Assembly: GCA_019240655.1 (NCBI GenBank)
Contig: JAFAXX010000191.1
Span: 1-44,980 of the forward strand
DNA: 44,980 bases
DNA from: Solirubrobacterales bacterium
GTDB taxonomy: Bacteria; Actinomycetota; Thermoleophilia; Solirubrobacterales; Solirubrobacteraceae
Direction: 5' to 3'
The notes below the pieces were generated by a model, which did not search any database, had not been told where the DNA came from, and worked only from the letters and a program-made list of their open reading frames with translations. How positions within the stretch are numbered: the first letter of the stretch is position 1; every line of letters begins with the position of its first letter. The position numbers and the translations under genes were made by a program. Of this stretch, positions 15,714 through 24,900 are shown one piece after another.

Positions 15714-16850
15714 CTACCGCTTCTGCTTGCGCCGCCGACCGCCGTCGTGGCGCGATGTCTCAGCGGTCAACAACTGCGCCCGGTAGAGCGGTACTCCCTT
15801 GCCCACGCCCTTGACGCGGCGCGTTCCCGCAAACGACCACTTGAAGTCCCCGGCCGCGGCGTCGTGGACCGCCTGCGTGCAGAGGACGCTGTCGGGCCGG
15901 GCGATCCCGGTGACCCGGCTCGCCAGGTTGACGGAATGGCCGTAGTAGTCGCCCGCGCGCAGCAGCGTCGGCCCGTGGGCGATCCCGGCCCGTAGGCTGG
16001 GCAGATCGGCACCTCGGACCGCCTCTACGAGCGAGAGCGCGACGGAGACCATCGGCCCAGGCTCAGGGCTGACGTACATCGCCGCGTCGCCGATCGTCTT
16101 GATGAGACGCACCGGAGACTCGACCACCTGGCCGGCGAGCTCGGCCAGGCGGCCGGCGACTCCGCCGAGTTCCTGGGCCTCGACCTGGACGCCCATGCGG
16201 GTGAAGCTAACCAGGTCGGCGAAGCACACCGCCAGCTCCTGAGCGCCGGCGGACGAACCCTGCTCGCGTTCGGCGCGGCTGATCATCCCCCGCCGCACCG
16301 CCTCCCGCAGGTGCGCGGTGTACGCCGCGGTGAGCACGGGGTGCAGCGTCGGGACCATCTCCTCGGCCAGTCCGGCGAAGCGCACGGCGACGTCGTGCTC
16401 GCTGTCGCCGGGCTCGAGAAACGCCTCCACGAACGCCGCGGCGGTGGTGGCGGTCAGGCGTGCCATCGCCTCACCGAGCACCCGCGTGATCTCGGCGATC
16501 GACTCCTCGTCGAGCCCGAGATCGAGGACGCGGCGAGTCGACAGGGCCATTGCGATGTCCTCTTCCCCAAACACCCGGTCCTCGGCCCGGGCCTCCGGGA
16601 GGCCGAGGATCCGGCGCAGGCGCAGCAGCGTCACCGCCGGGAGATCGGTCCGCGCCTCGACCTCCTCGGCCGTGTAGCGCCCGCCGAGGACGCGCTCTAC
16701 GGGCAGGAGCGCCAGCCGATCCTCGGCCACTGCGGCCTCGAGCTGCTCCAGGGAGAAGCCGTCGTCGAGCAGCTGGCGCAGCAGCGTCTCACGAGCCGCC
16801 CGCTCATGGCCCTCGAGGCCGTCCAGCAACCCGGTGGCGGCAAAGTCCAT
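15714..16850 (-). CDS. Class III adenylate cyclase with N-terminal regulatory domain
   Basis: 378 residues from ATG at 16850. Residues ~1-190 form an all-helical N-terminal region (GFSLEQLEAAVAEDRLALLPVERVL and on) like the autoinhibitory, pH-sensing domain of the mycobacterial cyclase Rv1264. Residues ~200-365 are the cyclase homology domain. Metal Asp occur in VCFADLVSFT and TIGDAAM, the adenine-type Lys in RLIKTIGD, an Asp in GDYYGHSVN, and the transition-state Asn/Arg in SVNLASRV. All catalytic positions are therefore present, and cAMP production is likely. The frame is open further upstream, but that sequence overlaps the divergent glycosyltransferase promoter region and reads as noise. 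Confidence 0.9.
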   Translation of the reverse strand: MDFAATGLLDGLEGHERAARETLLRQLLDDGFSLEQLEAAVAEDRLALLPVERVLGGRYTAEEVEARTDLPAVTLLRLRRILGLPEARAEDRVFGEEDIAMALSTRRVLDLGLDEESIAEITRVLGEAMARLTATTAAAFVEAFLEPGDSEHDVAVRFAGLAEEMVPTLHPVLTAAYTAHLREAVRRGMISRAEREQGSSAGAQELAVCFADLVSFTRMGVQVEAQELGGVAGRLAELAGQVVESPVRLIKTIGDAAMYVSPEPGPMVSVALSLVEAVRGADLPSLRAGIAHGPTLLRAGDYYGHSVNLASRVTGIARPDSVLCTQAVHDAAAGDFKWSFAGTRRVKGVGKGVPLYRAQLLTAETSRHDGGRRRKQKR

Positions 16851-16998
16851 GGTGGGAAGCTTGCCCAAAATCGTGCCGGGAGGGCGATCGGCTACTATCG
16901 GGCGCTCCTCGCGGGGTTGGGCCCTACCCGCCGCCGGCGGCTCTGCGGCCGGCGCACCCGCCGCCAGATGACCCTCCGATCCGATCTGATCCGCCGCG

Positions 16999-17685
16999 AT
17001 GCTTTCGATCCTGATGCCCGTATACAACGAGCGTGAGCGTGTCGCCGAGGCGATCAAGGAGGTACTCGAGACGGCGCTGCCAAGCGAGTTCGAGCTAGTC
17101 GTGGTCGACGACGGGTCCACCGACGGCACGCGGGAGATCCTTCGCGATGGCGGATGGGACGACCGGGTGAGGTTGCTCGAGCATGAGGTCAATCAGGGCA
17201 AGGGCGCGGCGGTGAAGACCGCCCTCGCGCAGGCGCGTGGCGAATTCGCGGCCATCTTCGACGCCGACCTCGAGTACGACCCCCGTGACCTCGGGCTGTT
17301 GATGCCGCCGTTGCTCGACGGGCGCGCCAATGCCTGCTTTGGGGTCCGTGCCTTCGACGGCTACACGAGCCACTCGTTTTTGTTCGTGCTCGGCAACAAA
17401 GGCGTGACGCTGGCCTGCAACGTCCTCTTCAACGTCTACCTGCACGACATCATGACCTGCCACAAGATGATCCGTACCGACCTCTTCCGCAGCCTTGCCC
17501 TGCGCTCGGCGGGGTTCGCGATCGAGCCGGAGATCACCGCCCGCCTGGTCCAGCGCGGCGAACGGATCTTCGAGGTTCCCGTTCACTACCGGGCCCGGTC
17601 CACCGAGGAGGGCAAGAAGCTGACCGCGCTCGACGGGTTCCGGGTCATCGCCACACTGCTGCGCTGCCGGTTCTCGCCGGCCTGA
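16999..17685 (+). CDS. Family 2 glycosyltransferase, dolichol-phosphate-mannose-synthase-like
   Basis: 228 residues forming a single GT-A domain with no membrane helix. Motifs: ILMPVYNERE, VVVDDGSTDGT (Asp37/38), NQGKGAAVKTAL and the metal motif FDADLEYDP (DAD 88-90). The C-terminal FAIEPEITARLVQRGERIFEVPVHYRAR block is typical of polyprenol-phosphate sugar transferases, which charge a lipid carrier in the membrane. It is followed 14 bases later by a multi-spanning protein that looks like a GT-C transferase, the class that uses such lipid-linked sugars. The start ATG follows a divergent region shared with the cyclase. Confidence 0.9.
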   Translation: MLSILMPVYNERERVAEAIKEVLETALPSEFELVVVDDGSTDGTREILRDGGWDDRVRLLEHEVNQGKGAAVKTALAQARGEFAAIFDADLEYDPRDLGLLMPPLLDGRANACFGVRAFDGYTSHSFLFVLGNKGVTLACNVLFNVYLHDIMTCHKMIRTDLFRSLALRSAGFAIEPEITARLVQRGERIFEVPVHYRARSTEEGKKLTALDGFRVIATLLRCRFSPA

Positions 17686-17699
17686 GAGCGGAGTTCCCC

Positions 17700-19247
17700 G
17701 TGGAGGCCAGCACCGTCATCCAGACGCCTCCCGCCTCGCCGCCGGCCGGTCGCAGCTCGCGGCCGCCGACCGGCTGGCGCTCGTGGCTGGCCTCTCCGTT
17801 CGTCATCGCCCTGGCGGCATGCGCGGCGCTGGCGGCGCTGTCGGCCGCGGTGCTCCCGACCGTCCCGAGCTATGACCCGTGGGCGTGGATCGTATGGGGG
17901 CGGGAGGTGACCGATCCGCACCTCAGCTTCGCGGTCGGCGGCGGCCCATCGTGGAAGCCGCTACCGGTCATCCTGACGACGGTCTACGGGCTCTTCGGCG
18001 GGGGGGCGCCGACGCTGTGGGTGATCACCGCGCGCGCCGGCGGTCTGCTCGGGATCGTGGCGGCGTACCGGCTGGCGGCGGCGCTGGCGCGCGGCCGCGG
18101 CCGCAAAGCGAGCGAGGACGCGGCTCGCCCCCGTTCGGCGTGGCCGATCGTCGCCGGCGGGATCGCCGCCGCCGGCGTCGCCCTCACCCAGGACTGGGCG
18201 TACTACATGTTCCGGGGCACATCGGAGCCGATGCTGATCGCTGCGGCCCTGTGGGCGATCGATCGTCACGTGGCCGGCCGGCGCGGCTCGGCCTTCGCCT
18301 TCGGCGTGGCCGCGGCGCTGATCCGGCCGGAGGCGTGGCCGATGCTGCTCCTGTACGCGGTATGGCTGTGGGTCCGCGAGCGGCGGTTGCGCGCCGAGAT
18401 CGTCATCGGGCTACTGGCAATCCCGTTCTTCTGGTTCGTGCCCCCGTGGATCGGCTCCGGCGACCCGTTCCTCGCCGCCTCGCACGCCAAGGCCTACAAC
18501 GGGCACCTGGGTAGCGATCCGTTCGTGACCGTCGTGCGGCGGGGGGTCGCGCTCCAGACGCTTGGGATCCTGGTTCTCGGGCTGGTCGGGGTGGGGATCG
18601 CCTGGCGTCGGGGGCGCGATCGCCTGACGCTCACCCTCGCCGGCTTCGCGCTCCTGTGGTGGGTGATCGTGGTGGCGATGACCCTCGACGGCTATCCGGG
18701 CCTCGAGCGCTTCTACCTCCCGGCCGCCGCCGTCACCTGCGTGCTCGCCGGCGCGGCGGTGGTGTGGCTGGCGCAGCTCGGCGCGGTGCGCTTCGGGGGA
18801 GCGGTAGGCGTGCTCACCGCGGTCGTTCTCGTGGCTGCTCTGGTGCCGTTCGTGTCCGGGCGCATCAGCACCGCGCGCGACCAGGAGAGGGTGGCCGCCC
18901 GCGCGGTGACCCGACTCGATCAGCTCTCGGCCGCGGTCGCCACGGTCGGCGGCCACGACGGCGTGTATCCCTGCCGGTCCAGCTTCGCCGCGGTCAACCA
19001 CGGAGTGCAGACCGCTCTGGCATGGAAGCTGCACGTGACGCTGGGACGGGTCGGTACGGTGATGCGCCATCAGGGCGTCCTGTTCGTCGGGCCGCACGAC
19101 ACGATCGACGGCGGGCCGCCCCCGATCAGTCGCGAGCTGACGCAGATCCGCCCGCTGGCGTCGGTGGGGGCGTGGCGGGTCTACCGGGTGACCGCGCCTG
19201 GGGCGCACACGCGCTGCGTCGGGGGCTTGAGCGCGGCGGGCGGCTGA
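17700..19247 (+). CDS. Polytopic membrane protein, GT-C glycosyltransferase-like
   Basis: 515 residues. A Pro/Ser-rich cytosolic N-terminus is followed by about ten hydrophobic segments. The first extracytoplasmic loop holds SYDPWAWIVWGREVTDPHLSF, with acidic residues placed as in GT-C enzymes. Later segments include WAYYMFRGTSEPMLIAAALWAID and IRPEAWPMLLLYAVWLWVRE. The C-terminal ~130 residues look extracytoplasmic and contain two Cys. It starts 14 bases after the lipid-carrier glycosyltransferase, so I infer that it transfers sugar from a polyprenyl phosphate onto an envelope acceptor. A specific sugar or acceptor cannot be named. The start is GTG at 17700 with GCGGAG upstream. Confidence 0.72.
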   Translation: MEASTVIQTPPASPPAGRSSRPPTGWRSWLASPFVIALAACAALAALSAAVLPTVPSYDPWAWIVWGREVTDPHLSFAVGGGPSWKPLPVILTTVYGLFGGGAPTLWVITARAGGLLGIVAAYRLAAALARGRGRKASEDAARPRSAWPIVAGGIAAAGVALTQDWAYYMFRGTSEPMLIAAALWAIDRHVAGRRGSAFAFGVAAALIRPEAWPMLLLYAVWLWVRERRLRAEIVIGLLAIPFFWFVPPWIGSGDPFLAASHAKAYNGHLGSDPFVTVVRRGVALQTLGILVLGLVGVGIAWRRGRDRLTLTLAGFALLWWVIVVAMTLDGYPGLERFYLPAAAVTCVLAGAAVVWLAQLGAVRFGGAVGVLTAVVLVAALVPFVSGRISTARDQERVAARAVTRLDQLSAAVATVGGHDGVYPCRSSFAAVNHGVQTALAWKLHVTLGRVGTVMRHQGVLFVGPHDTIDGGPPPISRELTQIRPLASVGAWRVYRVTAPGAHTRCVGGLSAAGG

Positions 19248-19342
19248 GTCGCTCGTCCCGGGGGCAGGCAGCGCCGGCGACGCCGGCCGCGACCGCCGCG
19301 GCCCGGGGAGGCGTCCGGACGCCCGCGGAGAATTCCCCTCGG

Positions 19343-19879
19343 ATGATCGTCCTCGGAATCGACCCCGGCACCGCCAGCACCGGCTTCGGCGTCGTCGAAA
19401 GAGCCGGCTCGGGTCTGCGCGCGCTCGCTGACGGGGTCATCCGCACCGCTGCCGGCGCCCCGCTCGAGCGCCGCCTGTCCCAGATCCACGCGCGGGTCGG
19501 CGAGCTCCTCGACCTGCACCGCCCCGACGCGCTCGCGGTCGAAGAGCTCTACTTCGGGGCGAACGCCCGCACCGCGTTCGCGGTCGGCCAGGCCCGCGGC
19601 GTCGTCCTGCTGGCGGCCGGGCAGCGCGGCGTCCCCTGCCGGTCCTACACCCCTCAGCAGGTCAAGGGCGCGGTCTGCGGCCACGGCCGGGCGGACAAGC
19701 CACAGGTAGCCCGGATGGTCACGCGGCTCCTCGGGCTGCCGGCGGTGCCGGCGCCCGATCACGCTTCTGACGCCCTCGCGGTGGCGATCTGCGATGTCAA
19801 CCAGACCCCGCTCCTGCGCGCGGTGACGCTCGTCGCCGCGGCCGCCGGCGCGGGAGCCGGCGTGGGAGGGGCGCGATGA
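19343..19879 (+). CDS. ruvC: Holliday junction endonuclease RuvC
   Basis: 178 residues from the ATG at 19343. The four catalytic acids are readable: D7 (GIDPGT), E67/E68 (VEELYF), and D139 and D143 (PDHASDALAV). The protein resolves Holliday junctions delivered by RuvAB. The frame is open far upstream, but that DNA encodes the GT-C protein and the ATG gives the family N-terminus MIVLGIDPG. It overlaps ruvA as ATGA. The C-terminal 25 residues are Ala/Gly-rich and variable. Confidence 0.97.
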   Translation: MIVLGIDPGTASTGFGVVERAGSGLRALADGVIRTAAGAPLERRLSQIHARVGELLDLHRPDALAVEELYFGANARTAFAVGQARGVVLLAAGQRGVPCRSYTPQQVKGAVCGHGRADKPQVARMVTRLLGLPAVPAPDHASDALAVAICDVNQTPLLRAVTLVAAAAGAGAGVGGAR

Positions 19880-20454
19880 TCGCCCTGGTCTCGGGGACGG
19901 TTGCGGTCCGCCGTGGCGACCACGTGGTCGTCGACTGCGGCGGCGTCGGGTACCGGCTGTCCGTCTCGGCGGAGACGCTCAGGCGCGTCCCGGCGGTCGG
20001 CCTCGACGTCGTCCTGCACAGCCACATGGTGGTCCGCGAGGACGCCCTGCAGCTCTACGGCTTCGCCACCGAGGAGGAGCGCGAGCTTTTCCTGATGCTG
20101 CTCGGCGTCCAGTCCGTCGGCCCCAAGGTGGCGCTGGCCGTCCTCTCGGCTGGGCCGCCGCGGGACCTCGTCGCGGCGTTGGCGGCCGGTGACACGGCCC
20201 GCTTCCAGGCCGTCCCGGGCATCGGCAAGCGCACTGCCGAGCGGATCATCGTCGAGTTGCGGGAGAAGGTCGGCGTCTCGGTGCCCGAGCGCGCGGTTTC
20301 GATCACTCGCGCGGACGATCCCCGAGCGGTCGCGCGGGAGGGCCTGATCGGCCTCGGCTACAGCGCCGGAGAGGCGGACGAGCTGCTTGACGGCGCGCCC
20401 GGCGAGCGGGCGGAGGACCTGATCGCGAACGCACTGCGGACGGCCCGGCGATGA
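19876..20454 (+). CDS. ruvA: Holliday junction branch migration subunit RuvA
   Basis: 192 residues. An N-terminal OB-fold ([28 protein letters not shown]) is followed by the double helix-hairpin-helix region with [16 protein letters not shown] and [16 protein letters not shown]. The C-terminal domain III ([18 protein letters not shown]) contacts RuvB. RuvA tetramers hold the four-way junction. It overlaps ruvC and ruvB by four bases each, a strict three-gene operon. Confidence 0.98.
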   Translation: MIALVSGTVAVRRGDHVVVDCGGVGYRLSVSAETLRRVPAVGLDVVLHSHMVVREDALQLYGFATEEERELFLMLLGVQSVGPKVALAVLSAGPPRDLVAALAAGDTARFQAVPGIGKRTAERIIVELREKVGVSVPERAVSITRADDPRAVAREGLIGLGYSAGEADELLDGAPGERAEDLIANALRTARR

Positions 20455-21485
20455 GCCCCGTGGGCGACCAGCACAGCCCGCGCATCCAAACCCCCGAGGC
20501 GCTTGCGGACGACGATCTCGATCGGTCGCTCCGGCCCCGGCGGCTCGAGGACTTCATCGGGCAGGACGCGGTCAAGGAGCAGCTCGCGGTCTCGATCAGG
20601 GCGGCGGTCAGCCGCAGCGAGGCGCTCGACCACGTGCTCCTGGCCGGTCCGCCAGGCCTCGGCAAGACGTCGCTGGCGCAGATCGTGGCAGCCGAGCTCG
20701 ACGTCGCGTTCGTGCCGACGGCGGGCCCGGCGCTCGAGCGCAAGGGAGACGTCGCGGCCTATCTGACCGCGCTCGAGCCGCGGTCGGTGTTCTTCGTCGA
20801 CGAGATCCACCGGCTGCCTCGCGCGCTCGAGGAAACGTTCTATCCCGCCATGGAGGATGGCTGTCTGCCGATCACCGTCGGCCAGGGCGCCGGCGCCCGC
20901 GTGGTGACGCTCGAACTGCCGCCGTTCACGCTCATCGGGGCGACCACCCGGACCGGTCTGCTGAGCACGCCTCTGCGCGACCGGTTCGGGATTCAGCATC
21001 GCCTCGAGCACTACAGTGCCGCCGACCTGGCGCGGATCGTGCTGCGCTCGGCGCGACTGCTCGAGGTGGCGATTGAGGGCAGTGGCGCGCACGCCATCGC
21101 CGAGCGCAGCCGGGGCACGCCGCGAGTCGCCAACCGGCTGCTCAAGCGGGTCCGGGACTACGCCGAGGTGCTCGCCGGCGGGGTCATCACCGGTTCCGTG
21201 GCTGCCGCGGCGCTCGACCTGCTGGAGGTCGACCACGAGGGTCTCGATCGGCTCGACCGGGAGATCCTCCGCGCGATCTGCGAGAAGTTCGGCGGAGGGC
21301 CGGTCGGCCTCTCGACGCTGGCGGTGGCGGTCGGCGAGGAGCAGGACACGATCGAGGATGTGTATGAGCCGTACCTGCTCCAGCGCGGCCTGATCGAGCG
21401 CACGCCCCGCGGAAGGGCGGCCACAAAACGCGCGTTTTCGCACCTCGGACTCGAGCCTCCCGGCGCTTCATTAACGCTTATCTAA
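20451..21485 (+). CDS. ruvB: Holliday junction branch migration helicase RuvB
   Basis: 344 residues. An AAA+ core has Walker A GPPGLGKT (66-73), Walker B VFFVDEIH (D117, E118) and sensor 1 IGATTRTG. The arginine finger lies in LRDRFG and sensor 2 in [19 protein letters not shown] winged-helix C-terminal domain with [27 protein letters not shown] completes it. It drives branch migration as a hexameric ring on RuvA-bound junctions. Confidence 0.98.
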   Translation: MSPVGDQHSPRIQTPEALADDDLDRSLRPRRLEDFIGQDAVKEQLAVSIRAAVSRSEALDHVLLAGPPGLGKTSLAQIVAAELDVAFVPTAGPALERKGDVAAYLTALEPRSVFFVDEIHRLPRALEETFYPAMEDGCLPITVGQGAGARVVTLELPPFTLIGATTRTGLLSTPLRDRFGIQHRLEHYSAADLARIVLRSARLLEVAIEGSGAHAIAERSRGTPRVANRLLKRVRDYAEVLAGGVITGSVAAAALDLLEVDHEGLDRLDREILRAICEKFGGGPVGLSTLAVAVGEEQDTIEDVYEPYLLQRGLIERTPRGRAATKRAFSHLGLEPPGASLTLI

Positions 21486-21492
21486 GCCCGGG

Positions 21493-21498
21493 TATCCT
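21493..21498 (+). promoter_or_regulatory. -10 box for probable leaderless zinc-ribbon/PAS gene transcript
   Basis: TATCCT lies 8 bases before the GTG at 21507 and there is no Shine-Dalgarno. It suggests that expression can start here rather than only from the ruv operon. Confidence 0.4.
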
Positions 21499-21506
21499 CA
21501 GTCGCC

Positions 21507-21971
21507 GTGGCTCGCGAGCATTACTTCATCTGCCCTCACTGCGGGCATCGCTCGATGGCCGCCGACCGCAACGCCGGCTTCCGGCGGGAGGCCCGAGGCT
21601 GCGAGAAGTGCGGCTTTGCGTACCTGTTCGAACTGCTGGACGACTACTACCCGGCGCCCAACGCGGCGTTCTTCGCCTGCGACGCCGACGGGCGGATCGT
21701 CGACTGCGGCCGCGGCTCGTTCGAGCTCACCGGACTCAAGACTGAGCAAGTGATCGGGCGCCGGATCTCCGACGTGCTCGGCCTGCGCTTCGAGGATGGC
21801 AGCGATCACGTCGGCACCGCGCTCGAGTGGGAGGTTCGCGTGCAGGGCAAGCCCGTCCAGGTGAACGCCGAGCAGGATTTTCCGGCCCGGGCGGTCGCGG
21901 ACATCTTTCCGGCGTACGATGATCAAGACGGTGGGCTCCTGGTCGTGCTGACGCCGACCAACCATCACTGA
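21507..21971 (+). CDS. Zinc-ribbon plus PAS-like small protein
   Basis: 154 residues starting at GTG. Residues 1-40 carry CPHC (9-12) and CEKC (32-35), a four-Cys zinc ribbon. Residues ~50-145 look like a PAS fold: PNAAFFACDADGRIVDCGRGSFELTGLKTEQVIGRRISDVL, then a FEDGSDHVGTALEWEVRVQGKPVQVNAEQDF strand region and a final LLVVLTPT strand (quoted in part). I do not recognise a named family. PAS domains sense ligands or mediate dimerisation, and the ribbon could bind nucleic acid or protein. It lies 21 bases after ruvB and 28 before secDF, the place where yajC is usual. Confidence 0.78.
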   Translation: MAREHYFICPHCGHRSMAADRNAGFRREARGCEKCGFAYLFELLDDYYPAPNAAFFACDADGRIVDCGRGSFELTGLKTEQVIGRRISDVLGLRFEDGSDHVGTALEWEVRVQGKPVQVNAEQDFPARAVADIFPAYDDQDGGLLVVLTPTNHH

Positions 21972-21999
21972 GCCTGGCCCCTACCATCCACCGGAATCG

Positions 22000-24900
22000 A
22001 TGACTGATCGCCAGCGCAACGGGTTCATCCTGGCCTTGGTCGCGGGGCTGATCGCCGCCTCGATCGTGGTGCTCACGCAGTTCAAGACCACCCTGGGACT
22101 GGACCTCAAGGGCGGCGTCGAGCTGGTCTACCAGGGGCAGCCGACGCCGCAGACGCCGGTGGTCACCCAGACGGCGCTCGCGCGGGCGGTCGACATCATG
22201 CGCCAGCGGGTCGACCAGCTCGGCGTCGCCGAGCCGCAGATCCAGACCTCTGGCGGCAACCAGATCTCCGTCGGCCTACCTGACGTCAAGGACATCGCGC
22301 GGGCCGAGAAGCTCGTCGGGACGACCGCGCGCCTGGCGTTCTACGACTGGGAGGCCAATGCGCTGACCCCAAACGGCAAAACGGTGGCCAGCCAGCTGCG
22401 GACGCAGGATCCGAACGCGGTCACGATCAGCCAGGGATTGAATGCCGGTGCGGCGACCGGTAATCCAGGCGCCGGCAGCATGTCGCTCTACCAGGCGGTC
22501 TCGCTGGCGGCGAAGCAGCCGGTCCGGATCAGCAGCGACAACTCGCGCCAGGGACCGCAGTACTTCATGTTCGGCGGGCCCGGCAGCGCCGCCTGCGCCG
22601 CCGCGGCCAGGGCGCAGGGCGTCACGCCGGTGGTCGGGGCGCATTGCCTGCTCTCCGGGCCCGACGACAACCTTCAGGATCTGCGATCCGGGCTGCCAGC
22701 CGGAGTCAGCGCTGCTCAGGGACAGACGCTGACCGTACCTCAGGGCACGGTGGTCCTCCAGGCCGCCGATCCGAGCGCTAAGAGCACCACCGCGTTCAAC
22801 AGTCCGAGCGCGCAGTTCTTCGTGCTCAACGACCACGTCGCGCTGTTTGGCAACGACATCACCAACCCGCAGCAGACCACCGACTCGACCGGCTCTCCCG
22901 ACGTGTCGTTCGGCTTCACCTCACGCGGGGGGAGGGCGTTCCAGACCGTGACCGCAACGGTCGCCCATCGTGGCGATCTCGTCAGCGGTCTCGGCCAGAC
23001 GCTGAACCAGCACTTCGCGGTGGCGCTCGACACCAAGCTGATCACCGTCCCCCAGATTGAGTTCTCGAAATACCCGGACGGCATCCCTGGTGACAACGGC
23101 GCCGACATCACCGGCGGCTTCACGATCCAGTCCGCTCAGGATCTGGCCACGCAGCTACGCCTGGGCGCGCTGCCGATCCAGCTCAAGCTGATCTCCGAGA
23201 ACCAGGTCTCGGCCACACTCGGCAGCCAGGCGCTCCATCAGGGCCTGATCGCGGGCGCGGCGGGACTGCTGATCGTGGCGATCTTCCTGATCGCCTACTA
23301 CCGCGTGCTCGGCGTCATCGCCACCGCGGGGCTCCTGGTCTACGGGGTGTACCTGTACGCGTTGATCAAGCTGATCCCGATCACGCTGACGCTTCCGGGG
23401 ATCGCAGGCCTGATCCTGACCATCGGGGTGGCGGCCGACGCCAACATCGTGATCTTCGAGCGCGTCAAGGAGGAGATCCGCGCCGGCCGCTCCATCCGGC
23501 AGGGAATCGCGACCGGATACCGCAAGGGCCTCACCGCGATCATCGACGCGAACGTGGTGACGATCATGACCGCGTTCATCCTGTTCGTGCTGGCCACCGC
23601 GGACGTCAAGGGCTTCGCCTTCACGCTCGGGATCGGCACCTTCGTCTCGCTGTTCACCGCGGTGCTGGCCACCCAGGCGATCCTCATGACGATGGCCGGC
23701 TCGCGCACGATCTCCAGCCCCTCGGCGCTCGGCGCCGGCGGCAAGCGGCGAACCTGGCGGTTCGACTTCATGGGCGCCTCCCGGTACTTCTTCTCGATGT
23801 CCGGGGTGATCCTGCTCGTCGGCGCGCTGGCGATCGGCGGCCGTGGCCTCAACCTCGGCATCGACTTCACCTCCGGCACGCGCATGACCGCGAGCCTGGT
23901 CCAGCACGCCAGCGAGGCCGAGGTCCGCTCGGTCCTGACCGCGTCGGGCGTGGTCAACCCGCAGATCCAGGAAGTCGCCAACCGCGCGCTCGGCAGCCAG
24001 GTCTTCCAGATCTCGGCCAAGGAGCTTCAGCCGTCGAAGGTCGGCCAGGTCCGAAGCAACCTGCAGGCGCGCTTTGGCCTCAGGTCGTTCGACTTCACGT
24101 CGGTCGGGCCGACGTTCGGGAAGACCGTCGCCAACAGCGCGATGGTCGCGATCATCGCCTCGCTGCTCGTGATCTCCGCCTACGTGGCGCTGCGCTTCGA
24201 GTGGAAGTTCGCCGTGCCGGTGTTGATCGCGCTGATGCATGACCTTCTGATCACGAGCGGCATCTACTCGCTGACGGGCCGGGAGGTAACCACGGCGACG
24301 GTGGCCGCGCTGCTGACGATCCTCGGCTATTCGCTCTACGACACGATAATCGTGTTCGATCGGGTGCGCGAGAACGTCCCGCGGATGCCTCGCGCGGCGT
24401 TTTCGCAGATCGTCAACCGATCGATGTCCGAGGTGCTGACGCGGTCGCTGGCCACGACGTCGTGCACGCTGATGCCGATCCTCGCCCTGCTGCTGTTCGG
24501 CGGGTCGACGCTCAAGGACTTCGCGTTCGCGCTCTTGATCGGCGTGGCTTCGGGCGCCTACTCGTCGATCTTCATCGCCTCACCGGTGCTGACGCACTGG
24601 AAGGAGCGGGAGCCGGTGTATCGGGCCCGTCGCCATCGCATCGAAGTGGAGCTCGGGCACGTGCCCGCCTACGCCGGCGCGGGCGCTGACGTCGAGCCGG
24701 CGGCGCGCAAGGCGGCTCGTCGCGCCGGTCGCCTCACCGCGCCGGAGCCTGAGACGGTGTCCGCCGCCGAGTTCGAAGAGATGAAGCGCGGGATCCAGGA
24801 GGAGGAGCGCGAGCCGAGCGGCTCGACCTCGACCCTGACCAAGCGTCTGGCGCATACCTCGCCGACGACGCCCGCTCCGGCGCGCAAGCCTGCTTCCGCC

